This document shows positions 43,492 to 53,908 of a stretch of 64,000 nucleotides of DNA, one piece after another (the stretch's first letter is position 1; the number at the start of each line of letters is the position of its first letter). Source of the DNA: Acidobacteriaceae bacterium (GTDB lineage Bacteria; Acidobacteriota; Terriglobia; Terriglobales; Acidobacteriaceae); the NCBI GenBank assembly GCA_021323655.1, contig JAJPKO010000036.1, positions 1 to 64,000 on the forward strand, given 5' to 3'. The notes under the pieces are model-generated. The model did not search any database. It worked only from the letters and a program-made list of their open reading frames with translations, and was not told the origin of the DNA. The position numbers and the translations under genes were made by a program.

Positions 43492-46149
43492 ATGGGAACC
43501 ATCTACATCGACGGAAAGCCCTACGAAGCCGACCCGCAGAACAACCTGCTGCACGTTTGTCTCTCGCTCGGGTTCGACCTGCCGTACTTCTGCTGGCACC
43601 CAGCTTTGAACTCAGTGGGCGCCTGCCGTCAATGTGCTATCAAACAATTCAAGGGCGAACAGGACAAAAAGGGCAAGCTCGTGATGGCGTGCATGACGCC
43701 AGCCTCGCCGGATACGCGGATTTCTCTGCTTGACCCGGACGCAGTGGCTTTTCGCGCGGGAATCATCGAAGGAATGATGTTGAGTCATCCTCATGACTGC
43801 CCTGTGTGCGACGAGGGCGGCGAATGCCATCTTCAGGACATGACGGTGATGACCGGCCATGACTACCGCCGGGCGGAATTTCAAAAACGCACTTTCCGGA
43901 ATCAGGATCTTGGTCCGTTTCTCAATCACGAGATGAACCGCTGCATCCAGTGTTATCGCTGCGTACGTTTCTATCGGCAATATGCCGGCGGAAAGGATCT
44001 GAATGCTTTCAGCATCAACAATACCGTATATTTCGGACGCAACGAGGATGGCGTCCTTGAGAACGAATTCGCAGGGAATCTTGTCGAAGTTTGTCCAACT
44101 GGTGTTTTCACCGATCGCACGCTCAAACAGCACTATACACGCAAATGGGATTTGCGCATGGCACCCTCGGTCTGCGGCCATTGCGGGGTCGGATGCAATG
44201 TGACACTAGGAGAGCGATACAGCCTGCTACGCCGTGTTGTAAACCGGTTCAATAGCGAAGTGAACGGCTATTTTCTCTGCGACCGGGGCCGCTTTGCTTA
44301 CGAGTTCGTCAACAGTCCAAACCGAATTCGCACGCCACAACTTGACGGAGAAGCAATTTCCGGCGAGGCAGCGGAGTGGGAATTCCAGAATCTGACCTCC
44401 AGCCGGGATCGGCTGATCGGTATCGGATCGCCGCGAGCATCGCTGGAGGCAAACTTTGCGCTTCGGCAGCTCGTTGGCGCGGATCGGTTCTTCGCCGGCG
44501 TTGAGAGCAAAGAGTGGACGCTGATTACAACAATGATCGATATCCTCAAGCGAGGGCCCGCACGTTCCCCAGCATTGAACGAAATTGAACACTCCGATGC
44601 GGTTCTGATCCTGGGTGAGGATGTGACCAACTCAGCGCCGCGGATGGCGTTGAGTCTACGACAGTCGGTTCGCCAGCAGCCGATGGAAATCGCCAAGAAG
44701 CTGCAGGTTCCTCTTTGGATGGATGACGCTGTCCGTGAAGTGGTTCAGGACCAGCGAGGACCGTTCTTCATCTCGGCACCGTTCGCCACGCGCCTCGATG
44801 ACATTGCAGCCATTACCTACCGCGCAGCACCCGACGACGCGGCGCGCCTTGGTTTCGCCGTGGCCCATGAGATTGATGCAAATGCCCCTCCGGTCCCTGG
44901 GCTGCATGAGAAAATGCGCGCCATGGCTCGTGTTATCGCGGATGCGCTGAAAAAGGCGAAGCGGCCGTTGGTTGTCTCCGGGCCGAGTTGCCGCAGTCTT
45001 GCAGTAGTGGAATCGGCAGCTAATGTGGCCAAAGCGCTCTGCGGTTTTAGTCAGCCTGCGATGCTCGGCCTGCTTACACCCGAGTGCAACAGCTTTGGGT
45101 TGGCTCTTCTCGGCGCGCATGCGCTTGATGAGGCGGTGGCGCTGACCGGAAAAGACGCAACGGTGATCGTGTTGGAGAACGATCTCTATCGTCGCCTTCC
45201 TCTGGAGAAAGCAGACGCGCTTCTCGGATCCGCCGCTCGCGTCATTGTACTCGAGCACTTGTCTAATACGACCAGCGCAAGGGCCAGCCTGCTGTTACCT
45301 GCTGCCACGATCGCCGAATCGGATGGCACGCTGGTCAGCAACGAGGGCCGGGCGCAGCGATATTTTTCTGTCTTTCCGCACCAAGCAGAGGTACGCGAGA
45401 GTTGGCGATGGTTGCGAAAACCGCAGTGGTCTTCACTCGACGATGTGCTGAGCGATCTCGCGAAGGAAGTGCCGCAATTGGCTGCCGTGGTCAATGCCGC
45501 GCCATCGTCTAAATTCCGAGTAGACGGGGCCAAAGTTCCTCGAGAGCCTCACCGTGCGAGCGGGCGCACAGCGATGACGGCCAATCTGACTGTTGTTGAG
45601 CCCAAACCGCCAGTCGATCCGGACTCTGCGCTCTCGTACACCATGGAAGGTGCCCCGCTTCAGCCTCCCGGCGCGTTGCAGCCGTTCTTCTGGTCACCGG
45701 GCTGGAACTCGATTCAGTCCGTCAACAAATTCCAGAGCGAGATTGGCGCGTCGTTGCGCACTGGCGATCCGGGAGTTCGCCTGATCAAACCGTCGGGCAA
45801 GGGCGAATACTTCACCCAGATTCCGAGCCACTTTGTGCGGCGCGAGCGGGAATGGCTTGTCATCCCGATCGAACACATTTTTGGCACTGAAGAACTGAGC
45901 CAGCATGCTCCCGCCATCGCAACACTCGCATTCAAGCCGTATCTTGCTTTGAATGCCAGCGATGCCGGCAGCCTTGGCCTGGCGAATGAAGGCGAAGAGC
46001 TGGAAATCGAACTGGGCGGGGCAAAACACCGTTTGCCGGCCAAGATCCTGCCCGATTTGCCTGCCGGTGTTGCTGGTATTCCGAATGGTTTGGACTTCGC
46101 CTTCGGTGAGGTGTTTCCAACCTGGCGCCGGATCGAACGAGTCTCATGA
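43492..46149 (+). CDS. nuoG: NADH-quinone oxidoreductase subunit G
   Basis: The 885-residue subunit holds several clusters: 2Fe-2S N1b ([17 protein letters not shown]), the His-ligated N5 ([18 protein letters not shown]), N4 ([10 protein letters not shown] ... CPTGVF), and the extra N7 site (CGHCGVGCN ... FLCDRGRF). N7 is absent from mitochondrial and many bacterial complexes but present in E. coli and Thermus. The molybdopterin-like C-terminal domain is complete. ATG 43492 follows GGAG by 5 bases, and its end overlaps nuoH by ATGA. Confidence 0.93.
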   Translation: MGTIYIDGKPYEADPQNNLLHVCLSLGFDLPYFCWHPALNSVGACRQCAIKQFKGEQDKKGKLVMACMTPASPDTRISLLDPDAVAFRAGIIEGMMLSHPHDCPVCDEGGECHLQDMTVMTGHDYRRAEFQKRTFRNQDLGPFLNHEMNRCIQCYRCVRFYRQYAGGKDLNAFSINNTVYFGRNEDGVLENEFAGNLVEVCPTGVFTDRTLKQHYTRKWDLRMAPSVCGHCGVGCNVTLGERYSLLRRVVNRFNSEVNGYFLCDRGRFAYEFVNSPNRIRTPQLDGEAISGEAAEWEFQNLTSSRDRLIGIGSPRASLEANFALRQLVGADRFFAGVESKEWTLITTMIDILKRGPARSPALNEIEHSDAVLILGEDVTNSAPRMALSLRQSVRQQPMEIAKKLQVPLWMDDAVREVVQDQRGPFFISAPFATRLDDIAAITYRAAPDDAARLGFAVAHEIDANAPPVPGLHEKMRAMARVIADALKKAKRPLVVSGPSCRSLAVVESAANVAKALCGFSQPAMLGLLTPECNSFGLALLGAHALDEAVALTGKDATVIVLENDLYRRLPLEKADALLGSAARVIVLEHLSNTTSARASLLLPAATIAESDGTLVSNEGRAQRYFSVFPHQAEVRESWRWLRKPQWSSLDDVLSDLAKEVPQLAAVVNAAPSSKFRVDGAKVPREPHRASGRTAMTANLTVVEPKPPVDPDSALSYTMEGAPLQPPGALQPFFWSPGWNSIQSVNKFQSEIGASLRTGDPGVRLIKPSGKGEYFTQIPSHFVRREREWLVIPIEHIFGTEELSQHAPAIATLAFKPYLALNASDAGSLGLANEGEELEIELGGAKHRLPAKILPDLPAGVAGIPNGLDFAFGEVFPTWRRIERVS

Positions 46150-47096
46150 TGATCTCTCATCCCATCGCGTCCATCATCGGCATCCTCATTGTGGCGTTGA
46201 GCCTCTCGGCGTTTCTGATCTGGGTGGAACGAAGGCTGCTGGCGCTCTGGCAGGACCGCTACGGCCCCAATCGCGTGGGGCCGTTCGGGCTGCTGCAAGT
46301 GCTCGCCGACATGATCAAGATTTTTACAAAGGAAGACTGGATCCCGCCCTTTGCCGACAAACCCGTCTTCGTGATCGCACCCGCCATCATCATGGTCACG
46401 GTATTGATGTCGTTCGCCGTTCTTCCTGTCGCCCCAGGAATCATAGTTTCCGATTTGAACATTGGCCTGCTCTTCTTTCTGGGTATGTCATCGCTTGGCG
46501 TCTACAGCATCGTACTGGCAGGTTGGGCGTCAGGAAACAAGTATTCGCTTTTGGGCGGTCTGCGTGCGGCGGCGCAGATGATCAGCTACGAAGTCTTCAT
46601 GGGGCTGTCATTGATGGGAGTTGTGCTGCTCGCCGGCACATTTAATCTAACCCGTATTGTGGAAGCACAGCGGGGCCTCTGGTATGTGGTTCCACAGTTC
46701 CTCGGTTTCGTACTCTTTCTCATTGCTGGCGTTGCCGAGGCACGCCGTCTGCCCTTCGATCTTCCCGAGGCGGAAGCGGAACTGGTCGCCGGCTTTCACT
46801 CCGAATATTCGGGCATGAAGTTTGGGATGTTCTTCGTTGGTGAGTATCTGGGCATCACCCTGATCTCGTCGATGATCGCGGTGCTGTTTCTGGGAGGATG
46901 GAACGGCCCATGGCTGCCTCCACTAGCGTGGTTTCTGATCAAGGTCTTTGCTTTTCTATGCTTTTTCATCCTGCTGCGAGCTTCGCTTCCGAGGTTACGT
47001 TTCGACCAGCTGATGTCTCTCGGATGGAAAGTGATGTTTCCGCTGGCGCTCGCGAATCTGCTGGTCACCGGAGCAATCGTCCTGGCGAAAAAGTGA
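46146..47096 (+). CDS. nuoH: NADH-quinone oxidoreductase subunit H
   Basis: The 316-residue, eight-helix subunit forms the quinone entry channel and first half of the E-channel. Family blocks include [23 protein letters not shown] (partly quoted), [27 protein letters not shown] and [21 protein letters not shown], with the conserved acidic loops. It overlaps nuoG by four bases and is followed 22 bases later by nuoI. Confidence 0.95.
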   Translation: MMISHPIASIIGILIVALSLSAFLIWVERRLLALWQDRYGPNRVGPFGLLQVLADMIKIFTKEDWIPPFADKPVFVIAPAIIMVTVLMSFAVLPVAPGIIVSDLNIGLLFFLGMSSLGVYSIVLAGWASGNKYSLLGGLRAAAQMISYEVFMGLSLMGVVLLAGTFNLTRIVEAQRGLWYVVPQFLGFVLFLIAGVAEARRLPFDLPEAEAELVAGFHSEYSGMKFGMFFVGEYLGITLISSMIAVLFLGGWNGPWLPPLAWFLIKVFAFLCFFILLRASLPRLRFDQLMSLGWKVMFPLALANLLVTGAIVLAKK

Positions 47097-47118
47097 GGAA
47101 GGAGAGGAAGTCAATGCG

Positions 47119-47634
47119 ATGCTGAGCGTGATTCGAACCATCTGGAACGTGTTTCTGCACTCCTTCCGCCGGCGTGTCACGATTCAATATCCGGACGAAA
47201 AGCCATATCTGACGCCACGCACCCGAGGCCGCATTATCCTCTCGCGTGATCCGGACGGCGGCGAACGCTGTGTCGCCTGCCATCTCTGTTCCGCCGTTTG
47301 CCCGGTCGACTGCATTGCGCTGCAGGCGACGGAAGATGAGAATGGGCGCCGCTATCCTGAATTCTTCCGCATCAATTTTTCGCGATGCATCTTCTGCGGG
47401 CTCTGCGAAGATGCCTGCCCAACCTATGCCATTCAACTCACCCCGGATTTCGAGATGTCTGAGCATAACCGCCAAAACCTGGTTTACGAAAAACAAGACC
47501 TGCTGATCAGTGGACCGGGCAAGTACACCGGTTATAACTTCTGGCGTGTTTCGGGAGTTCAGATTGAAGGCAAAGACAAGGGCGAGGCGGAGAACGAAGC
47601 TCCACCGACAGATGTGTACAGGTTGACGCCATGA
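47119..47634 (+). CDS. nuoI: NADH-quinone oxidoreductase subunit I
   Basis: The 171-residue ferredoxin-like subunit carries clusters N6a and N6b, shown by [15 protein letters not shown] and [15 protein letters not shown]. An N-terminal amphipathic helix ([22 protein letters not shown]) docks it on the membrane arm. Its stop overlaps the nuoJ start (ATGA). Confidence 0.95.
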   Translation: MLSVIRTIWNVFLHSFRRRVTIQYPDEKPYLTPRTRGRIILSRDPDGGERCVACHLCSAVCPVDCIALQATEDENGRRYPEFFRINFSRCIFCGLCEDACPTYAIQLTPDFEMSEHNRQNLVYEKQDLLISGPGKYTGYNFWRVSGVQIEGKDKGEAENEAPPTDVYRLTP

Positions 47635-48155
47635 CGAATCCGATGGAAATCCCATTTTTCGCTGCAGGTGCTGTGGCCGTGATTGCGACGCTCCTGGCGA
47701 TTACGCGGACGATTGCGGTTCACGCACTCCTGTATTTGATCGTGTCGCTTCTGGCCGTGGCTGTGGTCTTTTATACGATGGGCGCTCCTGTGGTGGCGGC
47801 GCTTGAAGTCATCATCTACGCGGGCGCGATTGTGGTCCTCTTCGTTTTTGTAGTGATGATGATGAATCTCGGAGCACAGGACAGCGAAACCGAACGCAAG
47901 TGGCTGGCCTGGCGCGCCTGGATTGGTCCTGCTGTTCTGTCTGCGTTACTTCTTTTCGAAGTGATTTATCTGGTCGTGCGTGCTCCGGTATCTGCAACCA
48001 TTGGTTCGATCTCGACGCCGAAGGAGATTGGCCTGGCGCTCTATGGTCCCTATCTTCTTGGCGTAGAACTTGCGTCGATGCTGTTGCTAGGGGCACTGGT
48101 GGGCGCGTGCCACGTGGGACGGATCTCGAGGTCTGGAAGGGAGGTACAGCAGTGA
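47631..48155 (+). CDS. nuoJ: NADH-quinone oxidoreductase subunit J
   Basis: The 174-residue membrane subunit has five helices, with the pi-bulge helix block [26 protein letters not shown] (in part) typical of ND6/NuoJ. It overlaps nuoI at its start and nuoK at its end (GTGA). Confidence 0.94.
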   Translation: MTNPMEIPFFAAGAVAVIATLLAITRTIAVHALLYLIVSLLAVAVVFYTMGAPVVAALEVIIYAGAIVVLFVFVVMMMNLGAQDSETERKWLAWRAWIGPAVLSALLLFEVIYLVVRAPVSATIGSISTPKEIGLALYGPYLLGVELASMLLLGALVGACHVGRISRSGREVQQ

Positions 48156-48460
48156 CAGCGATTCCAATGGCCGACGGACTCATCCTTGGAGGCATTCTGT
48201 TTGCCGTCGGATTGGCCGGTGTTCTCCTGCGACGCAATCTGCTCCTGATTCTGGTGTCTATCGAGATCATGCTCAATGGCGCCGGTGTCACGTTCGTTGC
48301 CGCCGGGAGCCGCTGGGGGCAGGCTGACGGCCAGGTGATGTTCCTCTTTATTCTTGCCGCGGCGGCAGCGGAAGTTTCTGTCGGTTTAGCCCTGCTGCTC
48401 ACGTACTATCACCGTCGGCAAACACTCGACGCCGATTATGTAAACGAGATGAGAGGGTAG
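48152..48460 (+). CDS. nuoK: NADH-quinone oxidoreductase subunit K
   Basis: The 102-residue, three-helix ND4L homologue has the proton-path glutamates in [16 protein letters not shown] and [15 protein letters not shown]. The start is GTG 48152, inside the nuoJ stop and 7 bases after GGGAGG; an ATG five codons later (48167) is possible but leaves the Shine-Dalgarno too far. Confidence 0.93.
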   Translation: MTAIPMADGLILGGILFAVGLAGVLLRRNLLLILVSIEIMLNGAGVTFVAAGSRWGQADGQVMFLFILAAAAAEVSVGLALLLTYYHRRQTLDADYVNEMRG

Positions 48461-48462
48461 CG

Positions 48463-50328
48463 ATGCTGCGACTTCTCTGGCTTGTCCCGGCTATCCCGCT
48501 TGCGAGCGCCCTGGCGCTTGCGGTTCTGCGGCTGTCGCAGAAGACTGTCGCATGGCTTGGGACTTGCTCGATCACTGCATCTTCTGTCATTTCCTTGTTG
48601 GTCTCCATCTCGTTTCTGAACGCCCCACCAGCTTCGGGCGCGTACACGCAGATCCTGTGGAGATGGTTCGATGTCAACGGCCTCCGGCCCGAGATCGCGC
48701 TCTATCTCGACCCACTTTCACTCGTCATGATGGTCGTGGTGGCGTTTGTCAGCTTCCTCATTCATCTATACTCAACCGAGTTTATGAGCGGCGATGATGG
48801 CTATGGGCGCTTCTTTGCCTACATGAATCTGTTCGTCGGTTGCATGCTGACCCTGGTCCTCGCGAACAATCTACTGCTCCTCTACCTCGGTTGGGAGGGC
48901 GTGGGGCTGTGCAGCTATCTGCTCATCGGTTTCTGGTATCGCGATCCGGCCAACGGCCGCGCCGGGCGGAAAGCATTCATCGTCACGCGCGCTGGCGACA
49001 CCGCAATGGTGATCGGCCTGTTTTTGCTCTTTCATGATCTGGGCACCTTAAACATTCAGGACCTCATGCATCGCGCTGTACTTCAGTGGCCAATCGGTTC
49101 TTCCGGAGCTCTGGCTGCGGCTTTCCTGCTGTTAAGCGGCGCCGTAGGCAAATCGGCGCAATTGCCATTGCAGACCTGGTTGCCTGACGCCATGGCCGGC
49201 CCAACTCCGGTAAGCGCCCTTATCCACGCGGCTACGATGGTGACGGCGGGCGTATATCTGATTGCGCGCACGCACACTCTCTATTCCCTTGCGCCCCAGG
49301 CGCAGTTCGCGGCCGCGGTCATCGGCGCGGCAACATTGCTGATGGCGGGCTTCAGCGCACTCACGCAGCATGACCTCAAGCGCGTTCTGGCCTATTCGAC
49401 GATCAGCCAAATCGGGTACATGTTTCTTGCGCTTGGCGTCGGCGCATGGCCGGCGGCAATTTTTCATTTCATGACCCATGCCTTTTTCAAGGCATTGCTC
49501 TTCTTAGGCGCCGGTATTGTCATTGAGTCTTTGGGCGGCGAACACGACATCTTTCGTATGGGTGGACTTCGACAAAAGCTTCCAGTGACATTTTGGACAT
49601 TCCTGGTCGCCGGATGCTCGCTTGCGGGCTTGCCCCTCATCACCGCGGGGGCCTTCAGCAAGGGCTGGATTGTATGGGGAGCTTACAGCGCGGCCAACGG
49701 GAGCGCAGAACTCTGGGTAGTCGCACTGGCGGGAGTATTCCTGACCGCGCTCTATACCTTCCGGATGATTTTCCTCGTCTTTTTCGGGCAGCAGAACAGC
49801 CAGGTGACACGCAAGCCGGGCCCGGCGATGGTCATCCCATGCCTCATTCTTGCATTTCTTTCGATAGCGGGTGGTTACATCAGAACTCCGTTTGCGAGCT
49901 ACCTTAGTACAGTTCTTGCCTGGAATCCGGGCATCACGCGTAGTCCTTCCTTCGGCGAGATGTTTTCCGAAGCAATTGTCGCGCTGGTCTTTTTCCTGGG
50001 ACTGTGTCTCGCCTACGTGTTCTTCCTGCGCAGGCGGGACTATTCCACGGTGCTGGCTTCAAGCCCGGCGGGCAGTGTCCTGCATCGCTTCTGGTTTTCA
50101 GATTGGGGAATGGATTGGCTTTATGACCACCTGTTCGTGCGGCCGGTAGTGTGGATCGCAAAAGTTGGCAAGGGCGATCCGATCGACGGATTCTACGCCG
50201 GCGTTGGCCGGTTGAATGAGATTGCCTGGCGCGGCCTAAGCCTCTCTCAATCAGGGAGGCTGCGCTGGTATGCGGCCGCTGTTGCCGCGGGAACGATCGT
50301 CCTGATTGGAGTGGTGATCTTCTCATGA
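48463..50328 (+). CDS. nuoL: NADH-quinone oxidoreductase subunit L
   Basis: The 621-residue antiporter-like subunit sits at the distal end of the membrane arm and includes the long lateral helix. Conserved Glu and Lys are found in LLYLGWEGVGLCSYLLIGFW and in KSAQLPLQTWLPDAMAGPTPVSALIHAATMV (in part), with THAFFKALLFLGAG later. It begins two bases after nuoK and overlaps nuoM by ATGA. Confidence 0.95.
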   Translation: MLRLLWLVPAIPLASALALAVLRLSQKTVAWLGTCSITASSVISLLVSISFLNAPPASGAYTQILWRWFDVNGLRPEIALYLDPLSLVMMVVVAFVSFLIHLYSTEFMSGDDGYGRFFAYMNLFVGCMLTLVLANNLLLLYLGWEGVGLCSYLLIGFWYRDPANGRAGRKAFIVTRAGDTAMVIGLFLLFHDLGTLNIQDLMHRAVLQWPIGSSGALAAAFLLLSGAVGKSAQLPLQTWLPDAMAGPTPVSALIHAATMVTAGVYLIARTHTLYSLAPQAQFAAAVIGAATLLMAGFSALTQHDLKRVLAYSTISQIGYMFLALGVGAWPAAIFHFMTHAFFKALLFLGAGIVIESLGGEHDIFRMGGLRQKLPVTFWTFLVAGCSLAGLPLITAGAFSKGWIVWGAYSAANGSAELWVVALAGVFLTALYTFRMIFLVFFGQQNSQVTRKPGPAMVIPCLILAFLSIAGGYIRTPFASYLSTVLAWNPGITRSPSFGEMFSEAIVALVFFLGLCLAYVFFLRRRDYSTVLASSPAGSVLHRFWFSDWGMDWLYDHLFVRPVVWIAKVGKGDPIDGFYAGVGRLNEIAWRGLSLSQSGRLRWYAAAVAAGTIVLIGVVIFS

Positions 50329-51800
50329 TCCTCGGCTGGCTCATTGTGATCCTCATTGCCGGTGGGCTCATCGCCTGGCCGCTCGCACGTCTGCATCCGC
50401 TACTCAGCCGTCTGATCGCACTCTCCGCCGTCACTCTTGATCTGGCCCTTGCTTTGGTTTTAGCAACGCGCGATTTCGGCCCAGGTAGCACCGCCGGCGG
50501 CGGATGGCGCGAGGAACTGGATTGGAGCTGGATTCCTCAGTTCGGCATTCATTTTCATCTCGGGATGGATGGGCTGAGTTTCTTGCTCGTGCTGCTCACG
50601 CTCTTTCTTGGAGTAGTCGCCGTGGTTGTTTCATGGACAGAGATCGCCACGGCCGTTGGCTTTTACCACTTCAATTTGTTATTGATTCTTGCCGGAATTC
50701 TCGGAGTCCTGCTCTCGCTCGACTTGTTCCTTTTCTATTTCTCGTGGGAGCTGATGCTTGTCCCCATGTACTTCCTCATTTCGGTCTGGGGACGAGAAAG
50801 GCGGACCCATGCGGCGGTCAAGTTCTTCCTTTTCACTCAGCTGAGTGGGTTGTTGATGCTGATCGCTCTTCTGGCTCTCTACTTTGCGCATCACCAGGCA
50901 ACGGGTATCTACACCTTCGAGTATCAGGATCTTCTCGGCACGCCGCTTGATCCTCATCGAGCGATGTGGATCATGCTCGGCTTCCTCGCCGCGTTCGCGG
51001 TCAAATTGCCGGCCTTTCCATTTCATACCTGGCTTCCCGATGCCTGTGCCGAAGCTTCCGCGGCGAGCAACCTGGTACTGGCGAGCCTGATGGCCGCTAC
51101 TGCAGCGTACGCCATGATCCGCTTCCTTCTGCCGCTCTTTCCTGAAGCAGTCCATACCATCAGCCCTCTGATGATCGTGCTTGCCGTAATTGGAATTCTT
51201 TATAGTGCCATCCTGGCCTTCTCCCAAACCAATCTCATGCGCCTTGTCGCCTATGCCAGCATTGGCCACCTTGGGTTCGTGTTGCTTGGGATCTTCGCTG
51301 GCAATTCGCTCGCGTTGCGCGGCACCGTCATGACGGTGATTGCCCATGGCGTCAGTATTGGTGCGCTCTTTCTGGTCGCCGGAGCAGTCGAGAAGCGAGT
51401 GCAATCGCGCGAGATCGACACCATGGGCGGCCTCTGGGATACGATACCTTGCCTGAGCGGCGTCGGGTTATTCTTCGCGCTCGCGGCGCTGGGGCTTCCC
51501 GGGCTGGGTGATTTCATCGGCGAGTTTCTCATCCTCATAGGTACTTATCAGGCTCACATCGCTGCGGCCGCCGTTGCAGCATTGGGAGTTCTTGCGGCAA
51601 CCTTTTATGCGCTGCGTTTTGTACAGTATGCATTCCAGGGGACGAATATTCATTCTTGGCACCTACCGGATCTTGCGGCGCACGAGGGATTCGTATTGGG
51701 CGTTCTGATCGCAGTGCTGCTCTGGCTGGGTCTTTACCCACAGCCGGTGCTTCAAACTCTGGCGCAGGCCGCGAGTCATGCTCCGGCTCTTTGGAGATGA
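50325..51800 (+). CDS. nuoM: NADH-quinone oxidoreductase subunit M
   Basis: The 491-residue antiporter-like proton channel has LFYFSWELMLVPMYFLI with the key Glu, KLPAFPFHTWLPDACAEASA with Lys and His (where most relatives read HTWLPDAHTEAP), and MRLVAYASIGHLGFVLLGI. The substitution CAEASA for the usual HTEAPT is a small departure. It overlaps nuoL by four bases and ends three bases before nuoN. Confidence 0.94.
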   Translation: MILGWLIVILIAGGLIAWPLARLHPLLSRLIALSAVTLDLALALVLATRDFGPGSTAGGGWREELDWSWIPQFGIHFHLGMDGLSFLLVLLTLFLGVVAVVVSWTEIATAVGFYHFNLLLILAGILGVLLSLDLFLFYFSWELMLVPMYFLISVWGRERRTHAAVKFFLFTQLSGLLMLIALLALYFAHHQATGIYTFEYQDLLGTPLDPHRAMWIMLGFLAAFAVKLPAFPFHTWLPDACAEASAASNLVLASLMAATAAYAMIRFLLPLFPEAVHTISPLMIVLAVIGILYSAILAFSQTNLMRLVAYASIGHLGFVLLGIFAGNSLALRGTVMTVIAHGVSIGALFLVAGAVEKRVQSREIDTMGGLWDTIPCLSGVGLFFALAALGLPGLGDFIGEFLILIGTYQAHIAAAAVAALGVLAATFYALRFVQYAFQGTNIHSWHLPDLAAHEGFVLGVLIAVLLWLGLYPQPVLQTLAQAASHAPALWR

Positions 51801-51803
51801 GCC

Positions 51804-53243
51804 ATGGGCTGCGTTCACGTAATTTCGCTCCTGCCGCTGTTGATCATCGCTGCAACTTCTGTTGTGGTGCTTCTAGCGATCGCTGTCCGCCGTAATCATG
51901 CTGCCGCCTTTGGCCTTACGCTTGCGGGACTCGCAGCGGGTATCTGTTCGACGTTCTTTACGCCGCCAAATCAGGCAACTCAGCTGCTCCTGATGGACAG
52001 GTACGCGTTCTTCTTCATGGGTCTGCTGATGGCGGCCAGTCTCTTCATTGCGCTGTTGTCCTATGGCTATCTCGCCGCACGGGAAGCTAGGAGAGAGGAG
52101 TTCTATGTTTTGCTACTGGTTGCCACGCTTGGCGCCATGACGCTCACTGCAAGCAGCCATTTTACCTCGCTCTTTCTCGGTATTGAGATTCTCAGTGTCG
52201 CGCTATACGGTTTGATCGCCTATCTCCGCGATCGTTCGCTGCCCCTCGAAGCCGGAATTAAGTATCTGGTTCTGGCCGGCTCTTCCTCCGCATTTCTGGC
52301 TTTCGGGATCGCCCTCGTCTACGCCGACCTCGGCGTCCTCGATTTCGCAACCGTAGCGCAACGCATTAGCAGTACTCAAAGCGGATCTGCACTGGGACTC
52401 CTGATTCCCGGCACTGTTCTGATTCTTGTCGGTGTCGGTTTCAAACTAGCACTCGCGCCGTTCCACATGTGGACGCCGGATGTCTACGAGGGTGCGCCTG
52501 CTCCCGTCACCGCATTTGTGGCCACGGTCTCGAAAGGCGGGATGTTCGCCCTTCTCCTGCGTTATTTCAGTCTGTCTGGAGCCGACCGATCCCCTCGCTT
52601 GCTTCTTGTACTATCGATCATCGCCATCGCCTCTATGCTGGCCGGCAACCTGCTGGCTCTGTTCTCCACCAACATCAAGCGTATCCTGGCTTACTCTTCG
52701 ATTGCCCACATGGGCTACCTGCTCGTGGCAGCTGAGGTGAGCAGCCGCCTCGGCGTGGGTGCCGGTGCGTTCTATCTGGTGGCCTATTTCGTTATGATCC
52801 TCGGCGCGTTGGGCGTCGTGACCTTGCTTTCGAGTGGCGAGCGCGATGCAGATCGATTTGAGGACTATCGAGGTCTCTTCTGGCGGCGTCCAGTGCTTGC
52901 GCTTATCTTTACAGCTATGCTGCTGTCACTTGCAGGCATTCCGCTCACTGCCGGCTTTCTAGCTAAGTTTTACCTTGTGGCTGCAGGTGCTGATTCTCAT
53001 GCTTGGCTGCTCATCTTCGTTTTAGTCGTCACCAGCACCATCGGCCTCTTCTACTATCTGCGAGTGGTCGGGGTGATGTTTCATCAGCCAGCCTCGGAGC
53101 GTTTGGTGCCTGAACCTTTGCCGCGCCGCACACCGGCTGTATCGGTCGTCCTGGTGGCGCTCTCGGCATTTCTGATTTGGTTTGGAGTCTTCCCATCGCC
53201 GTTGCTCCGTCTCATTCAATTCGCAATTGGCAAAATCTTTTGA
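51804..53243 (+). CDS. nuoN: NADH-quinone oxidoreductase subunit N
   Basis: The 479-residue antiporter-like subunit has FTSLFLGIEILSVALYGLIAY (in part) with the essential Glu, KLALAPFHMWTPDVYEGAPAPVTAF with Lys and the NuoN signature PDVYEGAP, and KRILAYSSIAHMGYLL. It is the last of the contiguous nuo genes; an AhpD-like gene follows 17 bases later and may share the message. Confidence 0.94.
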   Translation: MGCVHVISLLPLLIIAATSVVVLLAIAVRRNHAAAFGLTLAGLAAGICSTFFTPPNQATQLLLMDRYAFFFMGLLMAASLFIALLSYGYLAAREARREEFYVLLLVATLGAMTLTASSHFTSLFLGIEILSVALYGLIAYLRDRSLPLEAGIKYLVLAGSSSAFLAFGIALVYADLGVLDFATVAQRISSTQSGSALGLLIPGTVLILVGVGFKLALAPFHMWTPDVYEGAPAPVTAFVATVSKGGMFALLLRYFSLSGADRSPRLLLVLSIIAIASMLAGNLLALFSTNIKRILAYSSIAHMGYLLVAAEVSSRLGVGAGAFYLVAYFVMILGALGVVTLLSSGERDADRFEDYRGLFWRRPVLALIFTAMLLSLAGIPLTAGFLAKFYLVAAGADSHAWLLIFVLVVTSTIGLFYYLRVVGVMFHQPASERLVPEPLPRRTPAVSVVLVALSAFLIWFGVFPSPLLRLIQFAIGKIF

Positions 53244-53260
53244 TACGAGGAGTCGAAATC

Positions 53261-53611
53261 ATGGAAGAAGCCCTATATCCTGCTGCTACTCTCGAAATCG
53301 CAAAGAAACGCGAACAGCTTACGCCTGAAACCCTAAACGCCTGGCGCGCCTTTAGCCGGCAGGTCTTTGCCGACGGAGCCTTGCCTGCCAAGACGAAGGA
53401 CCTCATCGCGATTGCAGTCGCTCATGTAACCCAATGCCCCTATTGCATCCGCGCGCACACCAAAAGCGCTCTTGCCAGGGGAGCAACTGAGAAGGAAATC
53501 ATGGAGGCCATCTGGGTGGGTGCGGAGATGCGGGCCGGAGGTGCCGTGGCGCATTCAGCGCTCGCCATCGATGTGATGAAAGATCATGCTTCGCACGAGG
53601 AGGAACAATGA
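53261..53611 (+). CDS. AhpD/carboxymuconolactone decarboxylase-like protein
   Basis: The 116-residue helical protein has the AhpD active-site CPYC-x-RAH motif (VTQCPYCIRAHTKSALARGA), with Glu and His nearby as in alkylhydroperoxidase D. ATG 53261 begins MEEALYPAATLEIAKKREQL. It is placed 17 bases after nuoN, so antioxidant protection of the respiratory chain is a fair guess. Its stop overlaps the ATG of a 19-codon frame (53608-53667). Confidence 0.85.
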   Translation: MEEALYPAATLEIAKKREQLTPETLNAWRAFSRQVFADGALPAKTKDLIAIAVAHVTQCPYCIRAHTKSALARGATEKEIMEAIWVGAEMRAGGAVAHSALAIDVMKDHASHEEEQ

Positions 53612-53908
53612 CTTTGGCCGCGCACGAGCAACGCGCATTAGATATTCCCATCGAAAATCATCCATGATGCTGCGCCCTGTATCCGGTACGGGCTGGAGGG
53701 GGTGGGCCGCTGTGATTCCCATATGCGTTCACCTGATGGCTCGCCGGCGCAGGGTGCGGCCGATGCGAGCCTCTAACCTATCCGATTTCCAAGCCTTGCC
53801 TGATTCGAAGATGTCGATGACAGATGTACCCTTTGTCGGGATGTTTGATTCATTTCCCACGACTCGACACCTGGTCGAGACTATAACTGTTAGAAGAATG
53901 GTGATGCA
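53612..53908. other. 297-base stretch without a convincing gene
   Basis: An ATG at 53608 overlaps the AhpD stop (ATGA) and opens a frame of only 19 codons (TLAAHEQRALDIPIENHP). A second frame crossing the region (53586-53912) is Arg-rich and resembles no family I know. The ATGA overlap suggests that a third gene once followed AhpD and was lost by deletion. Confidence 0.4.
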
